A stretch of 64,000 bases of DNA from Favolaschia claudopus (GCA_037176885.1 JAWWNJ010000093.1:310001-374000); one strand, 5' to 3'. Numbered from the stretch's first letter, positions 35,200 to 46,823 are shown. Numbers and translations are program-made. The notes: a model not told the origin generated them from the letters alone.

Positions 35200-36293
35200 T
35201 TATCTACACCTGGAGTGAAATGCGTCACAATAGAAAAACGCGGATGATGTGGGAGCGAACAGAGTCCTCCGACCACCGTATTCTACGATGGTCAATATAC
35301 GAGTATGTTCAGTGCATAGCACGCACCCGTTCTCTGTCAACGCCGCTAAGAGGCTCTGCTTCACTATCCGTCCCTCAATGCCCTCTGCAAGGGCTAAGGT
35401 TAAGATATTGCGGTTTCCCTCTCCGTTTGTGGCGCTATCTACATGCATCTGTGTCCTCAGGACTTCCATGCGTGCCGCCGTCTCAGCGATTGCTTCCTGA
35501 GCTGTCAAACCAGCAATCTCGAACTCTTCAAGTTCAGCATCAATGTTGTTCACTATCATTTTAATCACCGCATGTCGACTAAGTGGTGGAAAGACACACA
35601 CTTTGGAGAATGAGTGGTACAAGCTGCTGTCGTCTGCGTTGAATTGAGAATCGCTGCAGGAAGGATTCAACACCCCCGCCGGGCTTCCACTGAGCTTCCA
35701 GCAATTCAATATCCGACTTAAGAGCCTCTACCCGCTTCCTGACTACTTCACGTGAGTGAAGTCCGTCGGGTAAGCAGGAATAGTACGTTCGAGGCCCGGG
35801 GGCGTCGAGGGGGATTTACTGGGCAGAACATATGACGGCGAAAGCGACCACAAAGGCTCTCCGAGTACTTCCGATGAATTTGAGGTGCCAAATCGGACAT
35901 CCAGACGGAGGGGATTTCTGACTCTTATATTACTAGGGAAATTATAGTATAACGTTACAGAAATAAACAAGGAAAACGATCTGGGGCTCACATCTGGCAA
36001 TCGACGGGCACAGCCTCAAAAATTAATAGCGTTATTGTGATCCACAGGAAGACGACCGCTAATTTGAATATACTTTGCGTCATTAGCAAGTCTCCAAAAA
36101 CGCGTACCCCACAAGCCAGATATGGCCATGGGCCCGAAGCCCTGGTGTTCTTCGAAGTGAAATGGAGGAGGACTATGCTTTCCCAGAGACCAACCACATT
36201 TGCGGACAATGCTCCATTGGGACATGTACAGACGTCGATAATGGCTCGAAATGCAATGCCAATCATAATGGAAAGTGCGGCGTCCATGTCCAT
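35200..36293 (-). pseudogene. membrane protein with C-terminal Smr-like domain, frameshifted
   Basis: The first exon (36,293 to about 35,996) starts MDMDAALSIMIG and encodes two or three hydrophobic segments, with GLWESIVLLHFTS and a membrane helix FKLAVVFLWITITLLIFEA. A GTGAGC...CCTAG intron (about 35,995-35,932) joins in phase to a Ser/Pro-rich segment (SPSYVLPSKSPSTPPG). Then, one frame off, comes a coiled coil (REVVRKRVEALKSDIELLEAQW). Finally the frame ELEEFEIAGLTAQEAIAE, ending IVKQSLLAALTENG, resembles a degenerate Smr domain. This N-membrane/coiled-coil/Smr order matches a family I recall from Agaricomycetes; role unknown. At least one and probably two frameshifts (near 35,775 and 35,650) suggest a pseudogene, though missed introns could explain one. 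Confidence 0.5.
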
Positions 36294-37437
36294 GCTCTGA
36301 GAGCGATGGTTCGTCTTTGTCTCGTATATAAGTAGCGGCGCTTGAGCGGCGCCGGAGAGCTGAATCCGATGCTTGAATTATCCATATGCGCGGGGTAGTC
36401 TCTCGTAGACAGATGCTCTATATAAACCAGCTCGGTGATATCCCTCAATAGAGGCTTTGCGGTGAGCCGCCACACGAACCGGCGGCTCGTCAGCCAAGCA
36501 TCAATTATTTTTGATCTTGGTGATGGTCAGTAATCTGTTTACATACATCCAGCACCTGAAATCGGCTTATGTACCATGTCTGTGGTTACGGAGAATTAAT
36601 CAAGTTTTCAAGTTGCAGAAAAAGAGAAAAAAAGAGGGAGAAAGAGGAGAGATTATTACGAATCTCAGAGCTTCAACTTTGCAGCGAGCACAATCTACAA
36701 TTCAGTGTCTTGATTTCATCTTGATTCTTTTGGCTCATTATCCATGTCAGATGAGGCCAAGTACATGGCCATCTGATCGGGACATTAGCCGGTGATCCTA
36801 TGATGTGCACTTCACCAGGTGCTTAGTGGGTCGTGAGAAAAATTAGCCGCCAGCGGCTACCGCAAAGGCTCTAATAAGCTCTATTACAGCGCCGTTTTGG
36901 AAACAATATACGGGTTTTGATCGAGCGGGGCTCCTTCGTTTGTGCTTACGCTTATTTCAATTTTGTCAAAATGCTCCACTCATCTCCACCGTGGAAAATT
37001 GTATAGCGCAGGTGAATAAACTGCTTAAGTGCCTCTGGCTGCGTTCATGTTCAGAGCTTGTGCCCCTGTGTGCTGGGGCTTTCCTGTTGTCTGTCAGACT
37101 TTGGGGGGCTGAGCTCGACTCTGTACAGACTGACAACCTGTTTAGTAACCGCTGGAGCCAATGACACAAACGTCAACAGGAGCAGACAAAGAGGAAAGTA
37201 TGCCGAAAGCCGTATTCTTTTTTCGAAACAGCTGTATTGCTTTTCGGTGACGGTTCTGATAAAAGCTCCCCCAATAAAGCCTGTATGTAGTCACGCACTC
37301 GCTGGGGAAAGATGTAATGGATTTCATTTGGTACGATGTGCACCTTAGTCAAGTGAACGGTATGGACAGAGGCAGTGAAAGAAACAACGATCAGATATTC
37401 CACGTACACGATTAGCGCGGCAGCACGTCAGCGAAAT
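36294..37437. other. intergenic
   Basis: No gene supported. 36,560-36,680 (TATGTACCATGTCTGTGG, then a GA-rich tract with AAAAAGAGGGAGA) resembles 32,815-32,915, so a decayed relative of the 2.4-kb TIR element may lie here. Confidence 0.4.
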
Positions 37438-38832
37438 TCACGTTCCATCGCCCTCCTCGTCAGAATCGCTGCTCCAACTGTCACCAACCTCTTCGCACGA
37501 ATAGAGTAACCCTTGCTCCCGAATGAGATCGTCCACGTCGCGACTCACCGCGACTTCTCTGTACGAATCGCGATGATAACGAAGGTAGCACGAAAAGCCC
37601 CTGCACCTGGAACGGAAACGCAGCATGTCGAACAAACAACAGTCGTCAAATCGCAAACGCGTGACCACATCAAGACTGGCTAGGTTTGGAACTCTCAGCG
37701 ACGTGGATTGCGAGAGCCATTCCAAGAGAGAGTTGGTGATGACAATGTGCTCCCAAGTGAGGAAGCTGTGATCTGCGATGCATAATTCTTGTAGCATACA
37801 GGTCATGGATAGGATATCGAGCAGTTCTTCGTCTTTGACAATACAGATGGCGATGTCAAGTTTGGTAAGATGTGAGGCAAAATCCGAATGGTGTGCCATG
37901 TCCAAGAATTCTGCGTGGGGCCAGGACATGTAGTCGTACCTGAAGAACGTCAGGATGGCGAGTTCAGCAAGGCAGGGCAGTGTCAGGGTCTGGAAGACCG
38001 TCTTGAGGATATTCTGCCACAAAACCTCCGTCGGTACACCGAGCTGCAGAACAGCAACGTCGGAGCATATGTTCGAGACATGGAGGATGGGATCATCCCA
38101 GAGATCAGTCATCTCATCCATATATATGGCGAGTCTGAGAGTGGTGGTATGCCCAAGAAATTCCATCGATGACAAGACCTCCGTAAGCTCGGTTGGGGAA
38201 GTCAGGTCCCAGGCACAATGACGAAGCCTTTTTAGCACGGTGGAAGCGACGATTGGAGTGAACGGTTGGGATATCGACAGCTGTTCCAGGTTCGGTGCCT
38301 GGCCAATAGCGTGTGTCCATCGCGCAGTGCACGGAGCTTGCAAGGCGGGTGCTCTGATGGTCAGAGCACGCAAGTTGCGAAGGCCGTCAACTCGGTCTAT
38401 GTTTAGCTCTAATTGTTCCCATGAGCACCGAAGGACAACGGAACTCCAACGATGCATCTGGCTTTCGAGAATTGCAAATGCAGAGGGAGGTATATGCCCG
38501 TAGGCCCGGATATTCAAGGGTGTGGATCCACTGCGGACAAGTGCGGTGTGGAGGAGATCCAGAATCTCGGCCATGTGAGGGACAGATGTCCAGAGCACAC
38601 CTTCCGCACAGATGGTGCTCCACAATCCTTGGCTTCCCAGGGCGATGGTATGCCAACGGCTACAAACTTTCGACAGGGAAAGAATTGGAGAGTTGGCTAA
38701 ACGTGCGATTGCGTCCGGAAGCCGAAGGCAGCGCTGCGAGCTGTCATCCTCTCGAGCATGATGAAAGATTTCCGTTAAGACTTCCGTTGGCGCCGACTTG
38801 ACCCAAACCTCAGGCTGCGACTCGCGCATCAT
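37438..38832 (-). CDS. F-box protein
   Basis: A single 464-codon exon starting ATG ATG CGC (38,832). Residues about 14-75 form an F-box: PTEVLTEIFHHA, a divergent linker, then LSKVCSRWHTIALGSQGLWST. F-box proteins bind Skp1 and supply substrates to SCF ubiquitin ligases. The rest has irregular Leu-rich segments (LRNLRALTIRAPAL, LEQLSISQPF, LPCLAELAILTFF, LQELCIADHSFL), consistent with a degenerate leucine-rich repeat substrate region. It ends in an acidic tail (SSDSDEEGDGT). This architecture is massively expanded in mushrooms. The frame is intact and the length typical; substrate unknown. No intron is needed, though a short 5' exon cannot be excluded. Confidence 0.88.
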   Translation of the reverse strand: MMRESQPEVWVKSAPTEVLTEIFHHAREDDSSQRCLRLPDAIARLANSPILSLSKVCSRWHTIALGSQGLWSTICAEGVLWTSVPHMAEILDLLHTALVRSGSTPLNIRAYGHIPPSAFAILESQMHRWSSVVLRCSWEQLELNIDRVDGLRNLRALTIRAPALQAPCTARWTHAIGQAPNLEQLSISQPFTPIVASTVLKRLRHCAWDLTSPTELTEVLSSMEFLGHTTTLRLAIYMDEMTDLWDDPILHVSNICSDVAVLQLGVPTEVLWQNILKTVFQTLTLPCLAELAILTFFRYDYMSWPHAEFLDMAHHSDFASHLTKLDIAICIVKDEELLDILSMTCMLQELCIADHSFLTWEHIVITNSLLEWLSQSTSLRVPNLASLDVVTRLRFDDCCLFDMLRFRSRCRGFSCYLRYHRDSYREVAVSRDVDDLIREQGLLYSCEEVGDSWSSDSDEEGDGT

Positions 38833-39298
38833 GAACGTCCACAGTAACTGTCACAGTGTCAGTCTATTAGTATTACTTAACAACGTTCGTCTGCACGTGA
38901 CCTCACTGCACGTGCCTTTTTTTTTTTTTTTTTTTTTTAGTTTTTTCCGACAAAGCTCCAAATTCCGCTAAAATCGAAAAAAAATTATTGCAGAAATCGG
39001 GTGTGACGCGTGACATCTGAATTGATCGAAACTCTACAGTATGGCAAGGTAGACAATCGAGCGGCGCCCGACGAAATGTGGTCTGAATACGACGCTGAAC
39101 AAGCCGAGGGACAACGGGGAAGATGGCGGTGGGAGACAGGATGGTGTGCCTGGGAAAGGAAAGGCTGCACGTGCCTGCGGCATTTCCGAATATGGAAAGT
39201 GCCGGGCTTTGCTTCAAGTGCGGCACATTTCTTGAATGTGCCGCGTATCGGAGAATGTACCGTCCATCCAATAATGTATGGAGGTGCCAAGTTTCGTA
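38833..39298. other. promoter region of the F-box gene and spacer
   Basis: It contains two CACGTG-type motifs (about 38,893-38,912, GCACGTGACC and GCACGTGCC) and a run of 20 T (about 38,919-38,938), in the position expected for the minus-strand F-box promoter. No other feature. Confidence 0.4.
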
Positions 39299-39555
39299 TA
39301 CTGTACTAATTCGACCGGTTGTTCACTGGGTGTCACCCGTCACCCAAATTGTTCACCGGACAACACGTCAATCACATCAAAATTACCATATATGGTACGC
39401 CGGCATTGCTCGGCACATGCCCGCCGGAGATTTTTTCGATTTTCTTGCCCTTTCTGAGCCAAAAAACTCGGTGTCACCCGTCACCACCTTCAAAAAGTTC
39501 AGTTTACGACGGGCCGTCACACATAACGTGAACAACCGGTCGGATTAGTACAGTA
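39299..39555. mobile_element. TA-flanked MITE starting CTGTAC
   Basis: Body 39,301-39,553 (253 bp); termini CTGTACTAATTCGACCGGTT and CTGTACTAATCCGACCGGTT on the opposite strand, followed by GTTCAC; TA at both flanks. The TA target and CTGTA start are shared with the MITEs at 46,558 and 61,210. GTGTCACCCGTCACC occurs twice inside. Confidence 0.9.
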
Positions 39556-39761
39556 TACCCTCATACGACTGGGCCAGCCATAAATTGACAAAAACAGCGC
39601 TTCCACGGTTGCAGATCGCTTGTTATTACAACACACCAAATATATGATCAGTCTCGAGAGGTCTCGAGTGGCCGTCAACGCACCCGTGGACATAGAAACC
39701 CCACGGTCTTCACATAATTCGGAAACAATATCAGAATTTGCCTCTTGCCTCCCCGTCTCGG

Positions 39762-40831
39762 TTAGTCTCGGATACCCAGACGTTTACAACAATTCGAGTC
39801 GTAGGACACTGCTCGGATATCTTTCCGTATATGGTCAATAGAGGACAGTTTTGACATTTGACTGATCTTTGGCCTGTGGGAAAATGGAAAAATCTATTTG
39901 GCACCCCAAGGTGCCAGGGTACCCCGGGTGCTAAATAGCATATTTCTATTTGGCACCCCAGCCGCCGTAGCTGCCGGAGGCCTGCAAAACCTCGGGAGTG
40001 ATGGGAAATCAGTGTAAGCCGCAATGAGAGCAATATGTTGAGTTGACTTCTGACTATTATGAGACACTACTTACTAATACTGTATGTGGAGCTTTGGCAC
40101 CGATTTTCAAGAAGATTGAGCCTACAGTATTGAAGAAGGCAGGCGTGTTTGTACTTGACTTGATGTTGCGCAATGGCGGCTGAAAAAGGCAAAGTGCCGA
40201 CTCTCCGGCACAGATAATGTCCAATTTTTTTGGCCTGGTTTATGAGTAATCTGAGAGCAGTTCGGTGGCACAGGCAGTTCATTCTGCTCAAGGGTTAGCT
40301 GAAGATTAAGTTCGGTCTCTCTCGGCATGCTCTGGAACAGTCAAGGAACAGTGACCTTGCAATCCATCGTAGAATGATGGCTTGATCTTTCAAAGCTTAT
40401 GAGAGGTGGCAGTTCATTGAATATAGCTCGACTTTCCGAGCCCATAGACTAGCGTGAGTAGCTGAATTGAATCAGTACTTGATCTATCTGGATGCACTGA
40501 TTGAGATTCAGCCTCGCACAATTTAGCTCATGGTGTTGGCGGAGAGCGGCATGATCGGCAGGGGCCTTGCGGCACTCGGCACAGACCCTCCAAATGCAGT
40601 AATTCGCCAGATAATGGCGGGGTGCCAAATAGTAGTACCCCGGGGTACACGAGCACCTTGGGGTGCCAAATAGATTTTTCCGTGGGAAAATGGTTGGGCT
40701 TGTACCAAAAATTATCCCACCCCCCAAAATCAATCAGCTGTCAAAATCATCCTCTATTGACCATATACGGAAACATATCCGGCAGCAGCTAAAGAGTGAA
40801 TGCTGTAGTACGTCTGGGTATCCGAGACTAA
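39762..40831. mobile_element. 1.07-kb element with TIRs of about 180 bp
   Basis: Left end TTAGTCTCGGATACCCAGACGT (39,762), right end its complement (to 40,831). The arms stay similar for about 180 bp, sharing TTTCCGTATATGGTCAATAGAGG and the palindromic CTATTTGGCACCCCAAGGTGC. No transposase. A minus-strand frame at 40,449-40,733 has Cys/His pairs (CAECRK, HHELNC) that might be a zinc-finger relic; this is weak. Confidence 0.75.
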
Positions 40832-41209
40832 GATAGGCCGCATCCATAAACATTGGAGCGGCTATTGGAGGATATTGAGATTTTGAGATACGCGTATTTC
40901 GCTATAGTTTTGGTATGGCTGGATGCGCCTCTCGAAATGGTGAATTTTGGTCATGGTCCCAAAGGAATCCACCCAGAATTGAGGGAGGAATAAATCATAT
41001 ACTGTAGCGCCTTAAAATTCTATCAAAATGCGGCTGTGCCAATATATTTGCAAACTGCGATAACTATGAATTGTGATTTTTCTACTAGCTTCATTATGTT
41101 TTTGGAACAGGTAATTATGAGACACTATACCGCCCATATTTGTGCCATACTCCACAACCAAAATTTGGTCAAAGGGAACTGAAGAAAAAAATCATTTTTC
41201 ACCCCTTCC
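40832..41209. other. intergenic
   Basis: Nothing supported. Confidence 0.4.
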
Positions 41210-41375
41210 TGTCAGGGGATTCCACAGCTAGGACGTCCTTTGACTTGGGCAGAAGTTCTCTGTCTCCAAGACATCATGCTGTGTGCTCACTTATGTCATA
41301 TCTTACGTCACCTCTTGTATATAAGTAGTCCGCTGGGGATCTCTGATCCCCAGGTTTGTTATCGACTTGGCTCCT

Positions 41376-42564
41376 TACCACTCGCCGAAACCCTCCCTAC
41401 TGCACAGGACGCACCGTCCCGCTACTCGTGTACGCTTGTGGTGCCTGACTCGGTCGTCGGGCATATCGTTGGCCGTGGTGGTAAGGGTCTTCATCAGTCG
41501 CACGACATCTCCGGCGCCCAACTTCGAGCCTATACTGATAAGGCTTCCCCCTTGGAGCGCCGTGTATCTATCCGTGGTACCGACCAGCAAATCGGTGAAG
41601 CGCTAATTGCGCTTGGGAAGCGTTTCATGCGTAAGCGTATCCGCTCTAAGAAGAAAGGTCCGTCACGCCTTTCCGGGGACCCTGCCCCTCCCCCTCCTGG
41701 CCCGGTGCCGGTTTTGCCGAACGCTTCTGGCGAGGGAGCTCGCCCGCTGAAGAAGCGCGCACACCCCGTCCATCCGTCTCAGCCACCAGCTCCGGTTCCA
41801 CCCCCTCCAGCGGCCAGTGCTCAGCCGCACCCAGGTGCCGCTACACAGCCAAGGAAGTCTGGGGTGCGATTTGCACCACAGGAGTCTTCCTACCCCGCCT
41901 CTCACTCCCTACCGCATACAGTTGCGGCAAAATCAATTTACTTACTAAATAAGGAAATTCTCGTCAATTCGCTCCTTTCGCTCGTTTTTTTCGAGCGGTA
42001 AATTGATAAGAATACCAAAAACTGCTGGCCTGTCCTGATGTAGGGAAACTGGCGTCTCTGTATTGGTTTCGCCGGGATAACCAGCAACTTTGTCTCATAA
42101 AGTGCAGCCAAAAGCAGTGGGAAACATGACGAATCCGGTTGTTTTTTGTGCGTAGACCGGCTCAACTCCAGGATTACAGGCCCTTTGTGCCATTTCAACG
42201 TGCTTGTGGTGGTTTTGCCGTGCGGTAGAGCGGATTTGATGAGAATTTCCTTATTTGGTAAGTAAATTGATTTTGCCGCAACTGTAACCCTGCCACCATC
42301 TCTATTCCTACGCAGGTAATGGCGTCCCCAATTCCTACTCCCCGCCCCAGCTCTACTCCTTATGCCCCCTCGGTGTCCATGCCCACTGCCATCCCGTCCC
42401 CCTCTCCACGTTCAGTAGCTCCTACGCCTATGGCCATTGATGCTATTCGACCTGAAAGGGGACGTCGACAACAGACGGCACGGCGAGGCGGTGCAGTGTC
42501 TGCGTCAGATTCGCGGATTGACTCCCAGGGCAACCTACTCTTCCGTGGCGATCCAGGATTTTGA
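41376..42564 (+). pseudogene. KH-domain Gag-like frame split by a MITE
   Basis: The frame after the 5' LTR encodes a KH-like domain, with CTLVVPDSVVGHIVGRGGKG (GRGG is the GxxG RNA-binding loop) and HDISGAQLRAYTD. It is followed by a basic helix (GKRFMRKRIRSKKKG) and a long Pro-rich region. The MITE at 41,919-42,284 interrupts it after LPH. Without the MITE and one TA copy, the frame continues unbroken in the same phase, through a Pro/Ser-rich stretch to a TGA at 42,562-42,564. KH domains bind single-stranded RNA; a Gag-like RNA-packaging role is inferred. No in-frame ATG precedes the KH domain, so the start is unknown. Confidence 0.7.
41917..42286. mobile_element. 366-bp TA-flanked MITE inside the LTR element
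   Basis: Body 41,919-42,284; termini CAGTTGCGGCAAAATCAATT and complement, continuing TACTTAC(T)AAATAAGGAAATTCTC; TA duplicated at both sides. This fits a Tc1/mariner-mobilised MITE. Confidence 0.92.
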
Positions 42565-42793
42565 AAGATCGTTCATTCTACTGGGCTTTGGTCTTCGTCG
42601 AAGCGACGAATCTTGAAGAGGGGGTGATGTCAGGGGATTCCACAGCTAGGACGTCCTTTGACTTGGGCAGAAGTTCTCTGTCTCCAAGACATCATGCTGT
42701 GTGCTCACTTATGTCATATCTTACGTCACCTCTTGTATATAAGTAGTCCGCTGGGGATCTCTGATCCCCAGGTTTGTTATCGACTTGGCTCCT

Positions 42794-43277
42794 GGGCCCT
42801 TCTCCCCTTACACTTCCAAAGTGCTCTAATAGGATTTAATTCATTGTGTATCCGAACAGGCTCTTACCTGACAAATTGCACAATTAATTATTTTCTCCAA
42901 AGTGCAATTGTCAGCGGACCCTACAACGGGTCCACATTGCGGTGCTCGGCCGTACTCGGCAAGGAGGCGAGCCTTGCAACCGTGTGCGCAAATTCGGTGT
43001 ATCGGGCGAAAAACCTCGCCGTGCTAACTCCACACCTCAATCAAACATTATTCCAGCTCAATGTGCTACGCCTAGTAAACGGAGGTCCTGCCATTCCAAC
43101 GGCCGGCCAGTTTTCACCGATTGCCAGCGTCTTGTGTGATCAAACCCCTGGAATTTGTGTGTGCTCGGTTGACAGTTTGTAGCGATATGTGGAGATAGCC
43201 ACCTCTACATTTAACTACTTATTTGTTTTCCGTAAACTCGTCGTTCAGGCATTTGGACCACGCGAGTATAATATATC

Positions 43278-43312
<35 letters not shown>

Positions 43313-44785
43313 TAGAACATACAGGGAGGACGCGCAACGTATTTTTCAAGTGACTTCCCGGAGTATTGGAAGGGAATCCAACACAGCGAAAGAGTTTTCA
43401 TGTGGATATCATTCCAAAACCATGTGAATTAACACCATGAAATGTCCCACTCACATAGTTGGACCCAGTGAAAATATCTCCGTGAAATTCACAACTCCAT
43501 AGTGGTATTCACAGAGTTTTCTGGTGATTTTCCCATTGAAACCTTGTGAACCAACTATGGGAAAGTCAGGGGGTTATGCGACCACAGTGATATCCTGTCC
43601 TACTAGACCAGCAATAGCCAACGTAGTATGCATTTTGAATGTGTGCACCGACCTGTTACCATTATTTTGCCTGGCACTGCAATTTTTATTGCTGTACGGA
43701 GCGGTGGGATTGCGCGGGCCGGCAATTCAAACTCCGCCGGTATCGGAGGCCGAACCGACACCGGAAAGTGTGAAGTCACATGTCACGCTTTCCGTGAACG
43801 TGGGGGATTGGATCCCCCACACCCCCTCCTTTTCGCTGGCGCTGGCCCGTTCGCTGGCGCTGCCTTTTCCGGCCAGCGGGGCCTTTTTTTGTCTAAATTT
43901 CGATTTTTTTTTTATGTAACAATAAAATTCTACTTGAACCCTATGAGTGCACAAAACGAATTTTTGCTTGGGGTGGCGGAAACTGGATTGATGGACCATG
44001 ACTACCCACTGGTAGTAGTCGATCTAGTATCCGGGGTCCGGGAAAAGAGGTTTTGGTGGTCATTTTCACGAAGTTCTTGGATATCTCGTTAGTGCCCACT
44101 GGTTCTACTGGTATAAAGCACACCATGTGGTTTGGAGTGCTTTACTGCGCTATAATATGTATCTACATGATTTTAATAGGCCCGGTATCGTCCCTTATTC
44201 ACTCGAAGAAAGTTGCTGGAAAGTTGACAGCGTTTGATGGCAACGGCACTTTGACAGCACTATGACATAAGAACACGCTCGCACTTTTGCCTCTCGCATT
44301 CTTTACTCTCGCATTCTTTACTCGCATTGAGAGCACCAGAACATCCAGAGATGTTTGAGAAACGTGCCAAAACAAGTTAAACTATCATATTACCTTGAAA
44401 ATGAGTGTGAGATTCTGAATCTCTGGCAACTGGCCTATGCTTGGTGCCATTCGCTTTGATTTTACGACCTGAACTGCATTTCGGTTCTCAAAAACCTTAC
44501 TGTATAATTTCCAGAGTGTTATGTATTTAGTTACCGTCGATATATTGCCACTAACGGTGACTAGCCGCTCAACTTACCCACTTTCTGCTATCGTATTTGG
44601 AAGGATTGCCCGTTGAAGCAAGCATCAGCTGATTGCCGACTGGTGGTGGTGGGTCTGGTTTCCGGGGTCTTGACAGGAAGGTTTTGGGTAGTCCTGGTCA
44701 AAAACTTTTGTTACCGCCACCCCTTGAGGACGCGTGGTGAGATCAACGCCCATCATAAACACGAGCATACTGCAAGGCCTCATCT
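42794..44785. other. intergenic with 34-base C run
   Basis: C at 43,279-43,312 (34 bases) follows ATATATCT; either a real microsatellite or a sequencing artefact. 43,380-43,560 has repeated TCACA/GTGAA motifs. The phrases GACTACCCACTGGTAGTAG...CCGGGGTC (about 44,000) and GACTGGTGGTGGTGGGTCTGGTTTCCGGGGTC (about 44,640) hint at two copies of a decayed repeat. No gene supported. Confidence 0.45.
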
Positions 44786-45151
44786 TTGATGACGCTTGAC
44801 AGATGGCCCCTTGGCGAGGTCCAGGATCACGCAGACAGCCAAATCGATTCAGCCCATCCAGAACTCATGCAAAAGGAAGAAATTGTCTGCGGCTACGTCC
44901 AAAGGAATCGACGGATGCCCGATTTCAGACGCCATCTGAATACTCATACGAGAACCTTTGAAGATAACGCGCAGAGAGGGTGGCAATGTAAACGTGTTTT
45001 GCGGAGTGAGGGACGCAAATGGGGGATTGCGGCGGATGTGCCAAGTTATGTTTTGATGGACGAAGAACGGGTTGGTGGGTGCCTGAAAACGTTTAGCCGC
45101 AAGGATGCTTTGAAGAGACACTTAGATAACAGCTCTCTCTGTGTGGGTTAG
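44786..45151 (+). pseudogene. C2H2 zinc-finger transcription-factor fragment
   Basis: A 121-codon frame containing CGYVQRNRRMPDFRRHLNTH, a C2H2-type finger of a distinctive kind, and then VGGCLKTFSRKDALKRHLDN, a second finger. The segment between (GWQCKRVL, EERVGGC) matches a zinc-finger family I recognise from Agaricomycetes, likely nuclear DNA-binding proteins. The usual CxxC of the first finger and the long N-terminal region are missing, so this is probably a 3' fragment. A missed upstream exon is possible, but I saw none. Confidence 0.6.
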
Positions 45152-46555
45152 CCGCACGCAACCATGTTCTGTGTGTGGTAAGAACCATTAGTGAAAGACG
45201 AAGAAGGGAGAACAATGAAAAGGGAGGAATGAGAGACGAGTACTAATATGAAGGGAGGCGACTTACGCAGAGCGATACACTCGAATGCGTTGAACAACAG
45301 AGAGGCAAAAGAGATGTGGTACAGTCGTTTGAAGTGGGTGCCTATTATATGGAAAACCGTGCTGAGATTCGTGTTCGGGTGCCGCTTTACGAAGCCATAC
45401 AACAGTTACTGACCTTCGCTGGAGTGAAAGAAAAAACGAGGCTGCCGGATTGAGAAAGGTAGAGTGCCCGGTGATTTCGCAATCTTCTACTGAACGGTGA
45501 TTCCCTAGATCGATGATATGCTGGATTTTTTGTAGCGACGGAGCGCACAGGAAGCTAAAAACATAGGTAGCAACAGCCAATGAAAAAAGGGTGGTTGGCC
45601 GAGAATTGGAACGAAGAAAAAAAATTGGACCGACGCGATGCCGACAGTGAGTTACTTTAAGATTGAGAAGTCCGACTCGGAAAAAAACCGTGCTGCATGG
45701 TAGCGAGGTGGGAGCTTCGAATGGAACATATGGCTAGCCGGGAATCTGCAATGAATGAACAGAAGCGTCACGAAAAAAAAAAACTGTCTCAACGCGATGC
45801 CGAGAGTGAGTTACTTTGAGATATTGAGAAGTCTGACTCAATGCAAAGAGCTTTGCATACCTTAATTGATTCACTATGTCTCGCGGACTGGTTAACCATT
45901 TTCCAGGGCACAAAGTAGCTCTGACTGAATACCTACAATGGGCAGCTCCAACAAAACTCCCAGGAGCTGCCTTGGACTCGACGATTTTCTTTTTTCTTTT
46001 TCTGTTTGCTTTGTTGTGTTGTGATGATACTTATTTGCGGCCTCGCGAACGCGGCATGTCTAGCTAAGCATAGCGGAGCATACAAAACAGTGATACATAT
46101 GGGTATCTAGCGTAAAAGCTCCCCAGAGGTTGACTCGGAACCTTCAATTTCTTTTTTCCGACCAAAAAATGCTGTGGTTTGGTCGTGTTATGTCACACCT
46201 TTGTTCTAGAGTAGCTGGCCGGGAGCCCGCGCAATACCACATATTTTAGCCATTACACTTGTAGAGACCTAAATGCGGGCAGATTTCTTTTGGCAACCAG
46301 TTTTCTGGAGTCCTAACTTTGATCGACTGGGAATTGGCTTCAAAGAGTGTCTTGGTGTGTCCGAGTCTTTCTGGATGTGCACTTGATCTTGATTTACGTT
46401 CAATTTCCGAATGTGATTTTAGCCGGACAAGACCAGGTGTCATTCGGGGCAATCCGCTAAGCACTTGGCAGTCCCAAATTTTGTTGGCTCCTGATCTGAT
46501 GCGTCTTTCTATATCCTTTGACTTGCTAGCACTGTACTCAACTACGAGAAGTATA
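45152..46555. repeat. intergenic with a diverged direct repeat
   Basis: About 45,617-45,682 and 45,772-45,842 share AAAAAATTG..C, ACGCGATGCCGA(C/G)AGTGAGTTACTTT and GAGAAGTC(C/T)GACTC. A 118-codon minus-strand frame at 46,246-46,602 is not recognised and overlaps the start of the next MITE. Confidence 0.5.
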
Positions 46556-46823
46556 TACTGTAGTATTACGTTCAATTCGTAAGCCGATTTTGGGTGTGAC
46601 ACCCCTTACGAATTTACCCTTTCGTAAGGGGCCTTGGGACACTGTGACTTATGAAAAATTTTCGTTTTTTACCCCCTTTTTAGGCCCGAAATCGCACCAA
46701 ATTCCGTGTCACAGGGGGGAACCTTTCGTAGGACCCCTTTGTGACGCTGTGACTTGCGAAAATTTTCGTAGGATTTCGGGTCTGTGACCTGTGACCCTAC
46801 GAATTGAACGTAATACTACAGTA
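46556..46823. mobile_element. TA-flanked MITE starting CTGTAG
   Basis: Body 46,558-46,821 (264 bp); perfect terminal repeats CTGTAGTATTACGTTCAATT and complement, plus CGTA, with TA at both sides. The interior repeats GTGACACTG/TGTGAC-like words. Confidence 0.9.

Larger units (their letters stand above)
41210..42793 (+). mobile_element. short non-autonomous LTR retroelement (TRIM/LARD type)
   Basis: Two LTRs of 166 bp, 41,210-41,375 and 42,628-42,793, start TGTCAGGGGATTCCACAGC and appear identical. Each has a TATATAAG promoter motif. A polypurine tract GAAGAGGGGGTGA sits immediately before the 3' LTR. Between them lies one KH-domain reading frame and no reverse transcriptase, so it must depend on enzymes from elsewhere. 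The apparent identity of the LTRs points to recent insertion. The LTRs end at CTCCT rather than CA, and I see no target duplication, so the true ends may be slightly different. Confidence 0.8.

Noticed and set aside
37888..38801. Several plus-strand frames across the F-box gene
   Set aside because: They are antisense shadows of the 464-codon F-box frame.
43279..43312. Poly-C run as a functional element
   Set aside because: A bare homopolymer with no surrounding structure; microsatellite or sequencing artefact is the simpler reading.
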